Below the pieces are notes generated by a model that saw only the letters and a list, made by a program, of their open reading frames with translations, was not told where the DNA came from and searched no databases. From Rhea pennata (lineage: Eukaryota; Chordata; Aves; Rheiformes; Rheidae), in contig NC_084682.1 in assembly GCF_028389875.1 (NCBI RefSeq), forward strand, positions 8,504,001 to 8,568,000: a DNA stretch of 64,000 nt, read 5' to 3'. The position numbers and the translations under genes were made by a program. Shown here piece by piece: positions 1 to 15,186 of the stretch; position 1 is the first letter of the stretch; each line of letters opens with the position of its first letter.

Positions 1-646
1 CATACTCCACATCAGCTGTCTGATTGGGCATGCTGTCACAGATCCTAGAGGCAGATTTCAAAATAGCCCGAGCACCACCGAGCCCAGGACAGCATGACCA
101 ATCCACAGGCACGCGACATGACCGCAGAGGTCTGTGACACGTACCTGTAGCCAGGTCCACTCACACAACTTTGAGGCCACAGAAGAGCAGAATGCCAGGC
201 TGATACCACTACTTATCTAGAATGTGTCTGGGAAACACCCTCTGAGTAGCGTTTCACGAGCAGCTGAGCCAACCTAACAGCTCACCGCTGCTGAACCCAG
301 GAAGTACTGAGTGCACCTTTTTCCCTCGTCTCATTTTTTTCTTTCCTCTCGCTTCTAGTGTTTCTCCACACTTTTGGGATAACACTGGCATTTGTCAATC
401 TCTTCCTTGAACCAATCCAACTCATTAACTCAGCACACTCACCAACTATTCACCTTCCTTTTTCTGGAGGATGCAGTGAACACCTGAGGAACATCTCTGA
501 TTTGGCAGCAGTGAGCTTGACCCATCTCAAGGACCTACACCTCAGTGCTTCTGCCACAGCAGAAAAGCAGCGTTTGGGCAGCAGAACCCATGCTGATGAA
601 CAACCCATGGCCCAAGGAAGGCACAAACTTGACAAAGTCATTATAC
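1..646 (-). other. DHX33 intron 4, left part
   Basis: Sequence downstream of the DHX33 exon 4 donor (GTATAA, at 646-641 on the minus strand). I see no further helicase exon, repeat or RNA gene here. Open frames in this stretch show no family resemblance. Confidence 0.6.
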
Positions 647-4557
<3,911 letters not shown>

Positions 4558-4740
4558 CGCCGCCCGGCGCCGCCCAGGCCCAGGCCCCGCCGCGCCTCCC
4601 GCCTGTCGCCCGGGCGACGGCTGCCGCGCCGCGCGTGACGTCACCGCGCCGCGGGCCACGTGACTCCCTGCGCGGAGCGGAGCGTTGTGGGGCACGTAGT
4701 TCCCTGCGCCCCACAGGCGGTTAATACTGCGTCATATACT
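4558..4740 (-). promoter_or_regulatory. DHX33 CpG-rich promoter with CRE and E-box
   Basis: Very CpG-rich sequence just upstream of the DHX33 start codon. It has a perfect cAMP-response element TGACGTCA at 4636-4643, inside the palindrome GTGACGTCAC, and a CACGTG E-box at 4657-4662. A second CACGTG lies at 4303-4308, just inside intron 1. No TATA box is seen, as is usual for a housekeeping CpG-island promoter. CREB/ATF and MYC/USF-type factors bind such sites in general; binding here is inferred. Confidence 0.6.
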
Positions 4741-5979
4741 GACGTACACACACAAACACACGCTTTTTCCCCCCCTTTTTTAAACCAAACCGTGGGAATG
4801 GGCCTCCAGAGCCACAGGGTAGAGTTTTACACAGCCCCTAAGGCCAGCACCACCTCCCCCCGGAGCCTGCCCGCCTGCCCCACAGCTCGCCCCCACCCGC
4901 AGCACGGACCCGGTCGGGACAGCGGCCCCTCGCCGGCCTTTCCTGCGAGCCTGGTGCCCCTCTGCGGGGCTTAATACAGACGTCAACATCTTCCTCCTGC
5001 TTGTCTGAAAACTCTACGCAAACTTCTAATGAAAAGTATTAATTAGTATTACTAGGGCGCTGACACCCCTCTTCCTGGGGTAAACGGAAAGCTTTTGGTA
5101 ATATTCACGGGACATAGTTTAGAGAAATTACTAAACCCTCAGTCTGCGGTTAGGGCCACAAGCACTGCAGTAAAACCTCAGCAAACTCAGGCTGCAGCTC
5201 TCATTACAGCTGTAACATCCAACTGAGCCAAGCTCCTGCCAGGAAGAAGTCCAGCCACACGTACACTGGAGGTACGAAGGCCTGGGATATTTTAGCATCA
5301 CCTGAATACAGAGCTGGCAGGGTGGTTTGACAGCTGAGAAAAGCACACAGCACGGATGTCCAAGGGAAGTCCTAGCCTCCATGCTCAAGCCAGAGACTAG
5401 CAAATCACAAAACCAGTAGACAGAATAAAGGTAGGTGTAGGAAGAAACCCTGGGTTAGAGCTTAAAAGTTCACGCCAGGCATTTTGATTAGGGTAAGGTT
5501 TTCCTTGCAGTCATCAGGACAAACTCTGCGTAAGGGCAAAATATAATTTCTTTCTTTCCTCAGATAAGGAGTGTTGGTCTCTGATCCCGGAGAAGAGGGG
5601 TAGAAGTCTGACCCAGGCTCCTAGTTGTAGAGCAAGACTCAAACCTCATACCTTAACACAGATTCCCCAGAAGTAAACACCTTGCTCAGCACTTAAAGAG
5701 TTTAGATTGTTTGGAAAGATTTTGATGCCAATCTGATATGCTGCCTAAAAATTAAAACTTGCTTCAGTCATTAGGAATTTGTAAAAAAAGGCAAAATTAC
5801 AGTCAACAGCTGTTTAAAGAAACAGATCTCTGAGAATATAGAGCTTCCTCATACAACTGTTCCTAAGATTTAGAAAGGTTTAGTAATGGGACGTTTTATT
5901 CTTTTATGAGAAAAGCATAGAAATTACTAATTTGTTGATGATTATATCACACTTCCCTGATTTAGGGTTATAAACAGCA

Positions 5980-6026
5980 ACTTCTTAGAGCTAGGTAAGT
6001 GAATTTCAGGAGAAGCTCTAAGAAGT
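5980..6026. repeat. Inverted repeat, 13-bp perfect arms, 21-base loop
   Basis: The arm ACTTCTTAGAGCT at 5980-5992 is the exact reverse complement of 6014-6026. It can form a 13-bp stem with a 21-base loop, in the non-coding stretch downstream of DERL2. Confidence 0.85.
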
Positions 6027-6393
6027 ACAGGAAACTGAAACAGCACCACTGCAGACTATGCAGAGCAGGGATGTTTTACATGCAAATCCAAGTCTAGAAC
6101 AGGCCCACAGACATCTCCTTACTTATCCAGGCAAAGCTGTAGCCATGTCCAAGACTTCATTTCAGTATCCGCAAAAAGAATCCATCTGGAAAAAGGAGTT
6201 TGTTAAAACAGGTGGCTGATGCTCATCCAGCCAAATCCAGCTGCACTTTGAACCAGCAAAAGGAAGAGGGTGCTAAGAGGCCAGAGAAAAAATCCTGAAG
6301 TAAAATGGACTATATTTAAAATGCATTCTTCATAAGTAAAGGCACAAGAAGCGCTGCCCAACAAAAGCAATGGTTTTCACAACAAGCAGTCCA

Positions 6394-6419
6394 ACCTTCA
6401 CATTAATCAATGTGAAGGT
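6394..6419. repeat. Hairpin, 11-bp perfect arms, 4-base loop
   Basis: ACCTTCACATT at 6394-6404 pairs exactly with 6409-6419 across the loop AATC. It is a compact perfect hairpin in the DHX33-DERL2 interval. The stem is too short to call a microRNA precursor. Confidence 0.85.
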
Positions 6420-8245
6420 CAGACACAAAGACAAGGGCAGCATTTAAGACAACTACATGGCACAACAGGTATGTCGTTCTCATTGATTACTTTTTGGCAC
6501 GTCTGACATCACACACATCTGTTGATACACTTTCCAAAGATGACTAGGAATTTAAATACACTTCTTTAAGGGACAGAATAGCCAAAGGCAGCTTTCGAGG
6601 ACTATTAAAGAACAGGTTAGACAATCTGCAAGTAATAACATGGGTCTCCATTTTGCCCTGGGATAAAATTAAGTAACATTTCTAAGTCCTTCCCAGACTT
6701 GGATACTATGGTATTATTTGGTAAAGGGAAGGATACAAACTTAAGTATTCTACCAGTGCAGTAGTAAATGTGCAAGAAAAATAACTTTGGAAAAACAAGG
6801 AGGGACAAACTATATCACTTGCTAAGAAGTGTAGGTCTTCCTCAGAAAGGCACACATCCCACCCACAGCAGGGCTTTGAATTCACAGAAGGTTTCATCCT
6901 AGCTACAAGACTGTCCTTTAGCATCAGCCCCCCTCACTAACATTCCACCAGGAAACTACTGAGAGGCTGTTAAACGCAGAACTAAAAACGTCTTTTAATC
7001 AATTTTGTCTCAAAAAGCAATCCTTAAGCAGTATTACTTACAACACTTTTAGAACTCCTAGAAAGTTTTGAAATGAGTTTTGGGAAAAAAAATAAAATAA
7101 AATCTTCCTCTCAAGTTTTCCATAACCCTTAAGAGACAAGACCCAGATATAATTGGTCACACTAAATTTAACACTTTATCTACACCGCTTGTGAGCAGTG
7201 CACCATCCTGTAAGATCCTGACACAGGAATCTCCTGGATTACAAACCAGTTAAAAACTTGTAGTGAGTTTAAGAACAAGAACAGCAAAATTTGAGACTAA
7301 ACAACAAGACTGATTACAGAGGTATATAAGCCTAGCCTTCCTAAGTCTGAAAGGAAGATGCTGTTCAGCAGTATCTTATTGCTTCTATCTGTTGATACAG
7401 TCAGTAGAAAGCCAATTGGCACCACCCATGGAGTCCAAAGAGTGATTCTGCTTTACCAGCTGGACTGTACTCTGAACCGTTTACATGGGTCCTCTTAGAG
7501 AAATTTATATCAATTTAATTTTAAGCTAAATCCCATTCAGCATCACTGATTCTTTTTGGACAGATGTCCCTACCACTTGGTCCTCCTGCAGCAAGCTTCA
7601 TATGTAGATCAAAAATTGAGCACACTGAAAAAAACAGTCCTTTTTCCTACTGGTTGCGGGAGAGAGATTTGTGGGAAAAGCTGGCACTAAACTGCCTCTT
7701 CAAGGACTTGTTTTTTCCCCCTAATCTCTGCTTTTTTTTTTTCACCACCTGCCCCAAGATCATAAGATTATATAGAAAGTTAACCAAAAAGGACCCACAA
7801 GACATTTTATTCAACTCATGTCTGAAGTATTTGAGCAGTTCAGACTCCAAATAAACTCTTCCCTAGTATTCCAAATAATTTAATGACTGCTAGGACTGGG
7901 TGTTTTGGGGCGGCAGGGTTGGATTTTGTAAGATTATCTATTTTAACAATCCAGTAAGACTCAAAACTTGTCATCTGAACATAAACTTGTCGTGGAAAAA
8001 CCTATCAAAACATAGTCTCAGCCTGCAAGTCTATTCACACCAAGACACATTCCAAAACCACACAAAACCAGCAAAACAAAAAGCCTGCATTATGCTGAAT
8101 GTTGTATTTCTTACAATTCAAATTGGACCAAAGACATTAGCAGCTCAGACTAAAAACTTCTGCCATTGAAAGAGGGACTTGCACTTTCAACTAAGTGGTA
8201 AGCTTTTTTATCTAAGAATCAAAAAAGGAGTTAAAACCAAAAAGT

Positions 8246-8251
8246 TTTATT
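8246..8251 (-). terminator. Candidate DERL2 polyadenylation signal
   Basis: AATAAA on the minus strand, about 375 bases after the DERL2 stop. Another AATAAA lies nearer at 8414-8419 and others farther away, so the site in use cannot be set from sequence alone. Confidence 0.35.
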
Positions 8252-8625
8252 CTGTCCCCTGTAAAGTTTCCCATGTAGTTTTCCGTATCAAACGATTTTT
8301 TGGGGGGAAAAAAGCTTTAGAAATCACTTTAAACAAGTACTCATGGTCTTATTAACCAAAGTTGACAGGAAATGGTTTCCAGTTTTAGTTTTGGCTCCAC
8401 TAGCTTGATATTTTTTATTACCAGCGCAATACAACCCTAACCAGGGAAGGCACTGGTAGCCTGGAAGCTTCTTGGGTTAGACTACCATTTCATAAAGTGC
8501 TTGTATTCAGAACCATAGAGCTTTCAAAAAGTGTCCTGTATGTGATGGGGAAATAGGAGAATCCCCAATATGGTACTTCAGTTAAGTCTCTCCCAGCTGT
8601 TGCTGGGTTTTGGCACGGCCACCTA

Positions 8626-11600
8626 TTAGCCTCCAAGGCGCTGACCTTCTCCCCACGCAAATCCTCCTGGTCGTTCTTCTGGCAAGGGATTGTAATTAGG
8701 ATCATCTTCTGGTGTATCAAATATTGCTTTCCTGGAAAACAGAAAAGGCTGGGGGTTTTTGTTTGTTGTTTTTTTTTAATAGACATTTAACACTGATAAC
8801 AAGACTGCTCAAATTCCTCATGCATACAGCATCTCCCTCAGAAACAGCCTGCGAATGCATCAGTGATTTATACCCAAGTCACATGTGCACTCCAGCTAGA
8901 GGTAACTGCAAGAAGGGCAAGAATTTTGTGGCTAACTCAACTGAAACAGATGAGATTTAACTGAAAGTCAGATTTGTCTTTCATGTCAGGCAGAATTTCA
9001 TACAGCTAATGTGTTCTCCTAGGACAGAATAATGGACCAAAATGTGAACAGAACATTAAATAGCTCTTCACATCTTGTGAGGTGGACAAATATTATCAGT
9101 AAGTATCAATTACAAGTAGTATCATTTGCAGTCAATACTATCTCAATTTTGCAGACTGGATACAGGTATTGACAGGCAGACTTGAAATCTGCAGAAGAGT
9201 CTGTGATTGTGCCCAGATTAGAAACATGGATTATATTTTTTTTTAAATTAGAATTTAAATAATTCTAGATTGTAATTTTAAAAAATTATGCTTAATCTTG
9301 TAGGTTATGCTGTCACTCTCAAAACTAGTTTTAGAAGTTCTATCTCGTCATAGATTTCTTGATCTAGAAATAAAGTCTATTAAATTATTTGAAACAAAAA
9401 AATCATAGGCTGGATACAAACAACCGTTATATCCTACATGTCCAAGAAATAAGGTGTGTTTAACAAGACAGTTCTTAAAACAGCCAAAGGGATTAACTCC
9501 CTTCGCAAGTATGACAGGACATTTCAGAAAAGTTTGCAGAAAGTGAAAAATGTAAAGTGCTAGGAATATTACAGGATTACACAAAAAAAGTGAAAGCATC
9601 TGGGAAAAGATTAACAAATCTTGTCCCAGACAAGAATCAAAAGCAGCCTTCAATCCTAAAGCCCCAAAGATAAAATCTTGGGGTAAAACAAAACTGATGA
9701 CATGACCAGCTTTATCTACAGGCATCAAGACAAAAGAGAAATTTTCACTGGTTGATGTAGCACTCCAAATGGCAGCCTGAAGTCAACCTGACACCTTCTC
9801 CACAGAGATTTACTGAAGCAGCATGCATTGCTCTAGCAGCCTTATGATGTCTCCTGCACATACTTAGGTGCCTATATCATTTGAGAAAATGGGAAAGCTC
9901 AGCTATAAATGCAAAGAGACAAATGAGTGCTCAACTGCATAAGCGCAGTAAGGACACGTGGAGGCAGCCTGCACTGGAAATAGTCTTCAGGTGTTAAGGC
10001 TGGATTATGTTAGTGTATGACCACAAAAAGTGACCAGCATAGCTGGTCTAGGACAGCTATTCCTGCACAGATCACCTGATACAGTTATTTGCTGAAGGCC
10101 AAGTGTAGAGGGAAGAAAAATAAAACATTAATAGAAGTACCTGGACAATCAAACAGCCATGACAAATTAACTAAGCATGTATCTGAATATGACATTTAAC
10201 TACACCCAGGCATCTGGAAAATAGTTCAAGTCAAAAAGAAAATCAGTTCAGCGCTACACAATTCTAAGAGTTTCAGAGACTTCAGCTTTCCATGCCCCAA
10301 ACTGCCCTGGCACTTAGGCAAGCTGGTCTCATCCAAGCTTTGTACAGCATTCCAGATGATTACAGCTCACTGTGTAAGGGGGACCAAGAGGAACAGCATC
10401 ACTCAATACTCTAAACACTGCAGTCCCTTGTCAGAGTTTTGAAATGAGGATTATTCTGTTTCCACCACCCTCTCCCAAAGCTAAACTAAAATACCTCAGT
10501 CATTGTGTTCTTAATCAGCAGGACTCTTAAGCCTCATCTCAGTAAGATCTATGCATCTTTTGCATCACCAACAGGCAAAATTCTGTTAAGCAAGGACTAT
10601 CAAAGATTACAAAAACTCTTCAAACAAGTTAGTTCCTATTTGCATATCTGTAAGACACCCTCCTCCCTTGTTTGGCAACAAAAGAATTAAATAAAATAGC
10701 AAGCACAAGTTTACTGCAATTCTGTCTCAGCCTAACTTCCTGAGGCTGATTTAAATGAATTATAAACAGTTTTCTATGCAAGCACATTTTAAAAATCTAA
10801 TCCAAATCAGAAACCAACACTTACAAGACAGATGGTGTTCTCAGAATCCTCCCACCACCAGGCTGATTGGGAAAGACGTCTTCTAAGAAAAAATATATAT
10901 GCCCAACTGCAATGCCTAGTACATAAAGAAATGTCAAACGGTAATTTTCACTACTTCTCCTTTACAACTTACAAGTGCTCCACTAGAGTTTTCAGAAAAA
11001 ACACAAGTTGCTTCCCCTCACAGAAAATATGATGGAGAAATAAAAATACGAAAAACAATGAAGCAAGGTGGTATCGGATGAAATGTATAACATATGCTGC
11101 AAGACATTAACACAAGAGAAAACAACCTGTCATTACCAAACATGACATTACAACTTTACATATGCTACACTTTTTATTACTTCTTATAAACTATTTTATG
11201 AGTAGCCTGATACTCATAATCAGATTATGTCTCTGGGCTGTTTTCAAGCAAAAAAGAACCAAAGCACCAGAAACTCTTTTCATCCTTATTACAGCACTAA
11301 ACACACTATAATGTTTAGAAACCAGGAAAGCCTCATAAATATACTATCATTATATCCAGTAAACTAAGACACAAGTAGGAGGCATTTGGCTGCTGGGTTT
11401 TTCCACATTTACATGGGGGAGGAGGAAAGGAAAACACTAGCACAAACAGATTCTTATGATTCTTGCAATTTCTTACCCAGGAGATCCACAATGATGGAGT
11501 TCCCCAAAAGCAGTGAAAAGCCCATCAGTACCCAAGGTAGAAATGGAGCTTGAAAGATGAGAAGACCAAAAAAGTTCATACGGACATAGGGATTCCTGCG

Positions 11601-13613
11601 GCTCCATACATACACAAGCATTATTGTGAATGCCTGACCCAAGAAAACCAAGTTCACAAACAAACCAAAAATCTGTGATGGCTAGTTAAAGAAAACAGTT
11701 CACAGTTACAAATCATTTAAAATAATTGTTTTGAGATCAAGTATCACAAGAATTTACAACTTGACTTGTTCTGTTTTCCATATAGTTCCTCCCCTCCACT
11801 TTTCTAGGTTCAAGTAAATCAAATTTATTGTAAGTCAAATTCAACACTTACAGCAGGATTTAGAATACCTGCAGCATGAATACTCTTTACAGTATAATTT
11901 AGCATGAAATCACCCAAGTAATAGCATCTTATCAGAGAACCTCATTTCCTAATCCTACACCTAGCATTAGAAAGACTAAAAGATCAGCCAATATCTGACA
12001 GAAGTGACAGTCACAAAACATTCAAAACTACCTTAACATCATTATCCCTCATACCTTAAGCAAAGTATCTGATTATCTAAGAGTGAAGAGAAGTGCAACA
12101 GCATAGTTAGAGTTCTCATTCATGCATCTTTAGCTTTACTAACACAGTTAAAAAAGAAAAGAAAAGGATACAGTCATTAAAAGTCCACCAAAAAGGAACA
12201 TAAATACAAAATCTGCCGTCCGACCTCGAAAAGAGCCTTCTTCAAGCATTCGGCAGTAACGATATCTGAAGTCACGGGTCAAGAAAGTTTGACAGCAAAT
12301 GAATTTAAGAGAAAAAAATCTAGCAGAAATGGTTTCAATTATACATGAACTTGCATGTAAATTTTACATGAATTTACTTCGTCAGCTGGGTGCCTCAGCA
12401 GAGAAACCAGACCCCGAACAACAGAATTATTCTTGGAACTTTCTCCCACATGCCAGTGCCAATCTGCTTGAAAATCATGGACGGATTAGGCTTGCAGACT
12501 CAAGTTCTAACACAACAGAAATAAATGGCAAAATTCTTCACAGCTTGAAGGAGTTTCCATTAGTGAGATCAGCATCACTAAGCTCCCAGTAACTTCACAG
12601 CGCAGCAGAACCGAACCTTTTCATAGCAACATGCCTAGACACTGGAGCCTTGCTTTCCAAGTAGAGGAAACAAACTTGATGAAGGATACAAAAAGATCAT
12701 ATTAAATAAAAAATTAAAGCCAACTGGTCCAAAAAATAAGTAGTTTGTGATTAACCTCCATACCTGGAAATAAGACAAAGAATTTAAACAAGAAAACTGG
12801 CTTTTTTAAAACTGTCTAATTAGAAAAGTTTGCAAGTAACTGAAATTAGTCTCCTTTACAGTCACAGAATCTAAGACCAGAACTAAGATACACTGATCTC
12901 CATTTCAGCTGTATTAGCAAATTTTAAGTCTAATGCAAAAGTAATAGTCGTTCATAACTGTCAGTTTGAAAATACAAGCACTTACAAGCTCAACAGCTTT
13001 GTTAAGAAATCCCACGGTTTAGAAAACACTTACTTGAAAGTGTTTAAATATTAATTCAGGGTTGAAATATAGTTGAAAGGGCGTGATTAGTTCTAATTGC
13101 TGAAAAAGAAAAAAAACATTTGATGAAATTAATATACTAAGAAGCTAAGCGGTACATACGCGAGCACATCGCCCGCTTCGGCCGTGCGAGGCGGGGCCAG
13201 GAGGACGCTCCACGAGCACACGCCGCCTTTCAGCGCGGCTCTCCCCCCTTAGCACTCCGGCCCCGCAGGCGCCGTTTAACACCCCTTGGTGCTTTGCTCC
13301 TTCCCCGGCTCGGAGGCGGGCAGCGGGGCCGTGTCACTGCTTCTCCCGGCGGGGAGCGGGCGCCACTCTAGGGCCCCCGGCGGGGCAGAGCCCCGGCCCC
13401 GACGAGCACGGCCTCGCCCAGCCCGGCCCGGCCCCGCCCCGCGGGCCGCTTCCCTCTCCTCCTCCGCGCCCCAGCAGCTTCCCGAGGCTCCCCCCGCGGC
13501 AGCGCGGCGGCCGCACGCACCACGGCGGCGGTGGTGAGGACGCAGGCTGTGGTGTAGGCCCGCGTCACGGGCGGCACCTGCAGGTACTCCTGCCGGAAGG
13601 TCTGGTACGCCAT
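8626..13613 (-). CDS. DERL2: DERL2, Derlin-2, ER-associated degradation membrane protein (complete)
   Basis: Seven coding exons on the minus strand: 13521-13613, 13034-13099, 12690-12763, 12172-12265, 11477-11672, 10825-10915 and 8626-8731. They sum to 720 bases, 239 residues plus TAA, which equals the human length as I recall it. Derlin-2 is a rhomboid-fold pseudoprotease of the ER membrane. With the HRD1/SEL1L ligase and VCP/p97 it moves misfolded proteins to the cytosol. Seen: N-terminus [20 protein letters not shown], the derlin WR motif at W55-R56, several hydrophobic membrane segments (clearest in exons 3-5), the segment [14 protein letters not shown] in exon 5, and the C-terminal p97-binding SHP motif [11 protein letters not shown] ending at 239. 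No catalytic Ser/His pair is expected. Introns 3 and 4 look U12-type. The gene lies head-to-head with MIS12. Confidence 0.97.
11673..12171 (-). other. DERL2 intron 4, U12-type (minor spliceosome)
   Basis: On the minus strand the donor reads GTATCCTTTTC, an exact U12 match. TTCTTTAAC (11693-11685) is a one-mismatch U12 branch site whose branch A (11686) is 13 bases from the acceptor end, the same spacing as in intron 3. The phase is 0, between ATG ACT (Met-Thr) and ATT TTT (Ile-Phe). Other DERL2 introns have U2 donors (GTGCGT, GTAAGT, GTAAGA). Confidence 0.85.
12266..12689 (-). other. DERL2 intron 3, U12-type (minor spliceosome)
   Basis: Read on the minus strand, the intron starts GTATCCTTC, the U12 donor consensus rather than U2 GTRAGT. 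It ends TTTCTTGAC...CTTCAG. TTTCTTGAC (12286-12278) differs from the U12 branch consensus TTCCTTRAC at one base, and its branch A (12279) is 13 bases from the acceptor end. There is no long polypyrimidine tract next to the AG. The intron is phase 2 and splits a Leu codon (TT|A). Confidence 0.85.
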
Positions 13614-13951
13614 CTTCGCGCCCCCACCGCGCTCCTACTGCTTCCGCTTCCGCTTCCGCCTGCCACGCGCCTGCGCGCGCCCTTCCTCTCCCTCCGCGCC
13701 AACTCCCCGCCGAGCCAATGGGCGCCGGCCGCGCCCGGGCCATCGCGCTGCGCTCTCATTGGCCGAGCGTGCGGGTGCCACGACTTCCCCCCATCTTTCC
13801 CCGCCTCTCAAGCAAGATCACTCGGTGATTGGCCGGCGCGCCGTTCCTCGCGGCTCCGTTCTGCCCGCTGATTGGCTGGCGGCGGGGCCGGCCCGTCGGA
13901 GGGGGGTTCGAACGAGGAGGGAAGCGGTGGCAGCGCGGAGGCGGCCTGAGG
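13614..13951. promoter_or_regulatory. Bidirectional DERL2/MIS12 promoter with four CCAAT boxes
   Basis: The two start codons diverge, 637 bases apart. The shared CpG-rich stretch has one CCAAT (13715-13719) and three ATTGG (13758-13762, 13828-13832, 13871-13875). Start-to-start spacing is 43, 70 and 43 bases. Clustered CCAAT boxes bind NF-Y and are common in TATA-less bidirectional and cell-cycle promoters. The MIS12 non-coding first exon probably ends at 13951 (donor G|GTGAGT). Confidence 0.75.
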
Positions 13952-14227
13952 GTGAGTGGGGGAGGGGAGGCCGTCCCGTCCCGTCCCGTCCCGTCCCGTC
14001 CCGTCCCGTCCCGTCCCGTCCCCCGCGACGCGGCTCCGGGGGCCGCGAGGAGCCGCGGGCTCGGCCTGCGGTGCCAGTGCGAGCGAGGCCGCCGCTGAGG
14101 GCGGGCCCCGGGCCCCGGGAGGCGGCGGCTGGCCTGGGCCTCCCCTGGAAACCGGCGTCGTCCCGGCGACGGGCAGGCGTCGGGCCGGCTTTCCCGCCGC
14201 CGCCGCCTCACTGCCCTCTCCGTGCAG
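13952..14227 (+). other. MIS12 5'UTR intron
   Basis: The donor GTGAGT follows 13951 and the acceptor GTGCAG ends at 14227, leaving 23 bases of UTR before the MIS12 ATG. This fits the usual MIS12 structure of a non-coding first exon and a single coding exon. The intron contains the CCGTC repeat. Not confirmed by a transcript. Confidence 0.65.
13971..14020. repeat. Pentanucleotide microsatellite (CCGTC)10
   Basis: Ten perfect, uninterrupted copies of CCGTC inside the MIS12 5'UTR intron, next to the bidirectional promoter. Confidence 0.97.
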
Positions 14228-14250
14228 GCGTTCGAGGCTCCTTCGCCAAC

Positions 14251-14883
14251 ATGTCGGTCAACCCCATGGCCTACGAGGCCCAGTTTTTCGGCTTCACCCC
14301 CCAGACGTGCATGCTTCGCATCTACATCGCGTTTCAGGACTACCTCTTCGAGATGATGCTGGTGGTTGAGAGCGTCATCCTGAAGAAACTGGATGGGTTT
14401 CCCAGCGCTAAAATCAGCCCGTTCCAAATCCGGAAGAGCACAGAGAAATTTCTTCTCTTCATGAAGGAGCACTTCGATCAACTCTTCAGTAAAATGGAAG
14501 AAGTGCTTCTGCAGCTGGTGTTGAACATCCCGAAGAACGTGCTCCTTCCTGAGGACAAGGTCCACGAGCAGTACCCGTACACTAAAGAACAGTTCCAGGC
14601 GCTTCAGAGTGAGATCGACCAGCTACAGCAGCAGTACAGGGCCGAGGCATCTGCAGGGCAGGCACTTCTAGCAGAAATCGAAGAACAGAAGACTGTTCAG
14701 GCTGAACTTGAAAAGATTTTGCGGTGGTTTGATGGGCTTGAGAACATCTGTAGAGCACATGGGACCAGCAACTTCAAAGAAAGCTTTGCATTCCTGACAC
14801 AAAACTCTAAAAAACTCCAAGACGTACTGAAAGATGTGGAAAAGAAAAGCAAAAAACTGCAGAAGAGTGATCAGTTAGCGTAA
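14251..14883 (+). CDS. MIS12: MIS12, kinetochore MIS12-complex subunit (complete, single coding exon)
   Basis: 210 residues in one exon, close to the roughly 205 of the mammalian protein. MIS12 pairs with PMF1 and joins DSN1-NSL1 to form the MIS12 complex. That complex links CENP-C/CENP-T at the inner kinetochore to NDC80 and KNL1, so it is needed for chromosome attachment in mitosis. Seen: the conserved N-terminus [20 protein letters not shown], an N-terminal helical bundle to about residue 105 including [13 protein letters not shown], then long charged heptad-like helices (about 110-165, 175-205) typical of the coiled-coil rod, ending in a lysine-rich tail. The start was chosen by family fit and the A at -3. 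The frame is open far upstream through GC-rich UTR/intron sequence, which is not coding. Transcription is divergent from DERL2. Confidence 0.97.
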   Translation: MSVNPMAYEAQFFGFTPQTCMLRIYIAFQDYLFEMMLVVESVILKKLDGFPSAKISPFQIRKSTEKFLLFMKEHFDQLFSKMEEVLLQLVLNIPKNVLLPEDKVHEQYPYTKEQFQALQSEIDQLQQQYRAEASAGQALLAEIEEQKTVQAELEKILRWFDGLENICRAHGTSNFKESFAFLTQNSKKLQDVLKDVEKKSKKLQKSDQLA

Positions 14884-15153
14884 TGCAAATTCTGAAAAGA
14901 CAACAAAAAAGCCATTAAGACAGCTCACTTAAAATGATAGAGGCCTGCCTTTCCGGAATCATCTGCTCTAACCCCTGTTCCTTTAATACTGCAAGGACTG
15001 GACTGAAAGCTGGGCAAGCTGTTGTGCTGAATTGTGCTGTAGTGTGGTAGTTTGCATCAACTTAAGTAGGAAACAGGAAGCAGAAAAAGCCGTATGAAAG
15101 AAGAAATATAATCTGTACAGGAGATTCCAAGCCTCCTGAGGCCACTAAAAAGA

Positions 15154-15186
15154 TTTATATTTACTGTGTAAAACAGTAAATATAAA
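15154..15186. repeat. Perfect 14-bp stem-loop in the MIS12 3'UTR
   Basis: TTTATATTTACTGT (15154-15167) pairs without mismatch with 15173-15186 across the five-base loop GTAAA. It lies about 270 bases after the stop codon. Confidence 0.9.

Larger units (their letters stand above)
4741..8245. other. Region between DHX33 and DERL2, possibly long DERL2 3'UTR
   Basis: After a short CpG-rich start this 3.5 kb is AT-rich, with no coding exon I can recognise. Part may be DERL2 3'UTR (minus strand), since further AATAAA signals on that strand lie at 7806-7811 and 5895-5900. It contains two perfect inverted repeats, annotated separately. Small open frames here show no family resemblance. Confidence 0.5.

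Noticed and set aside
13759-14250. In-frame upstream extension of MIS12 (frame open from 13759)
   Set aside because: It runs through promoter, 5'UTR intron and the CCGTC repeat. The family N-terminus starts exactly at 14251.
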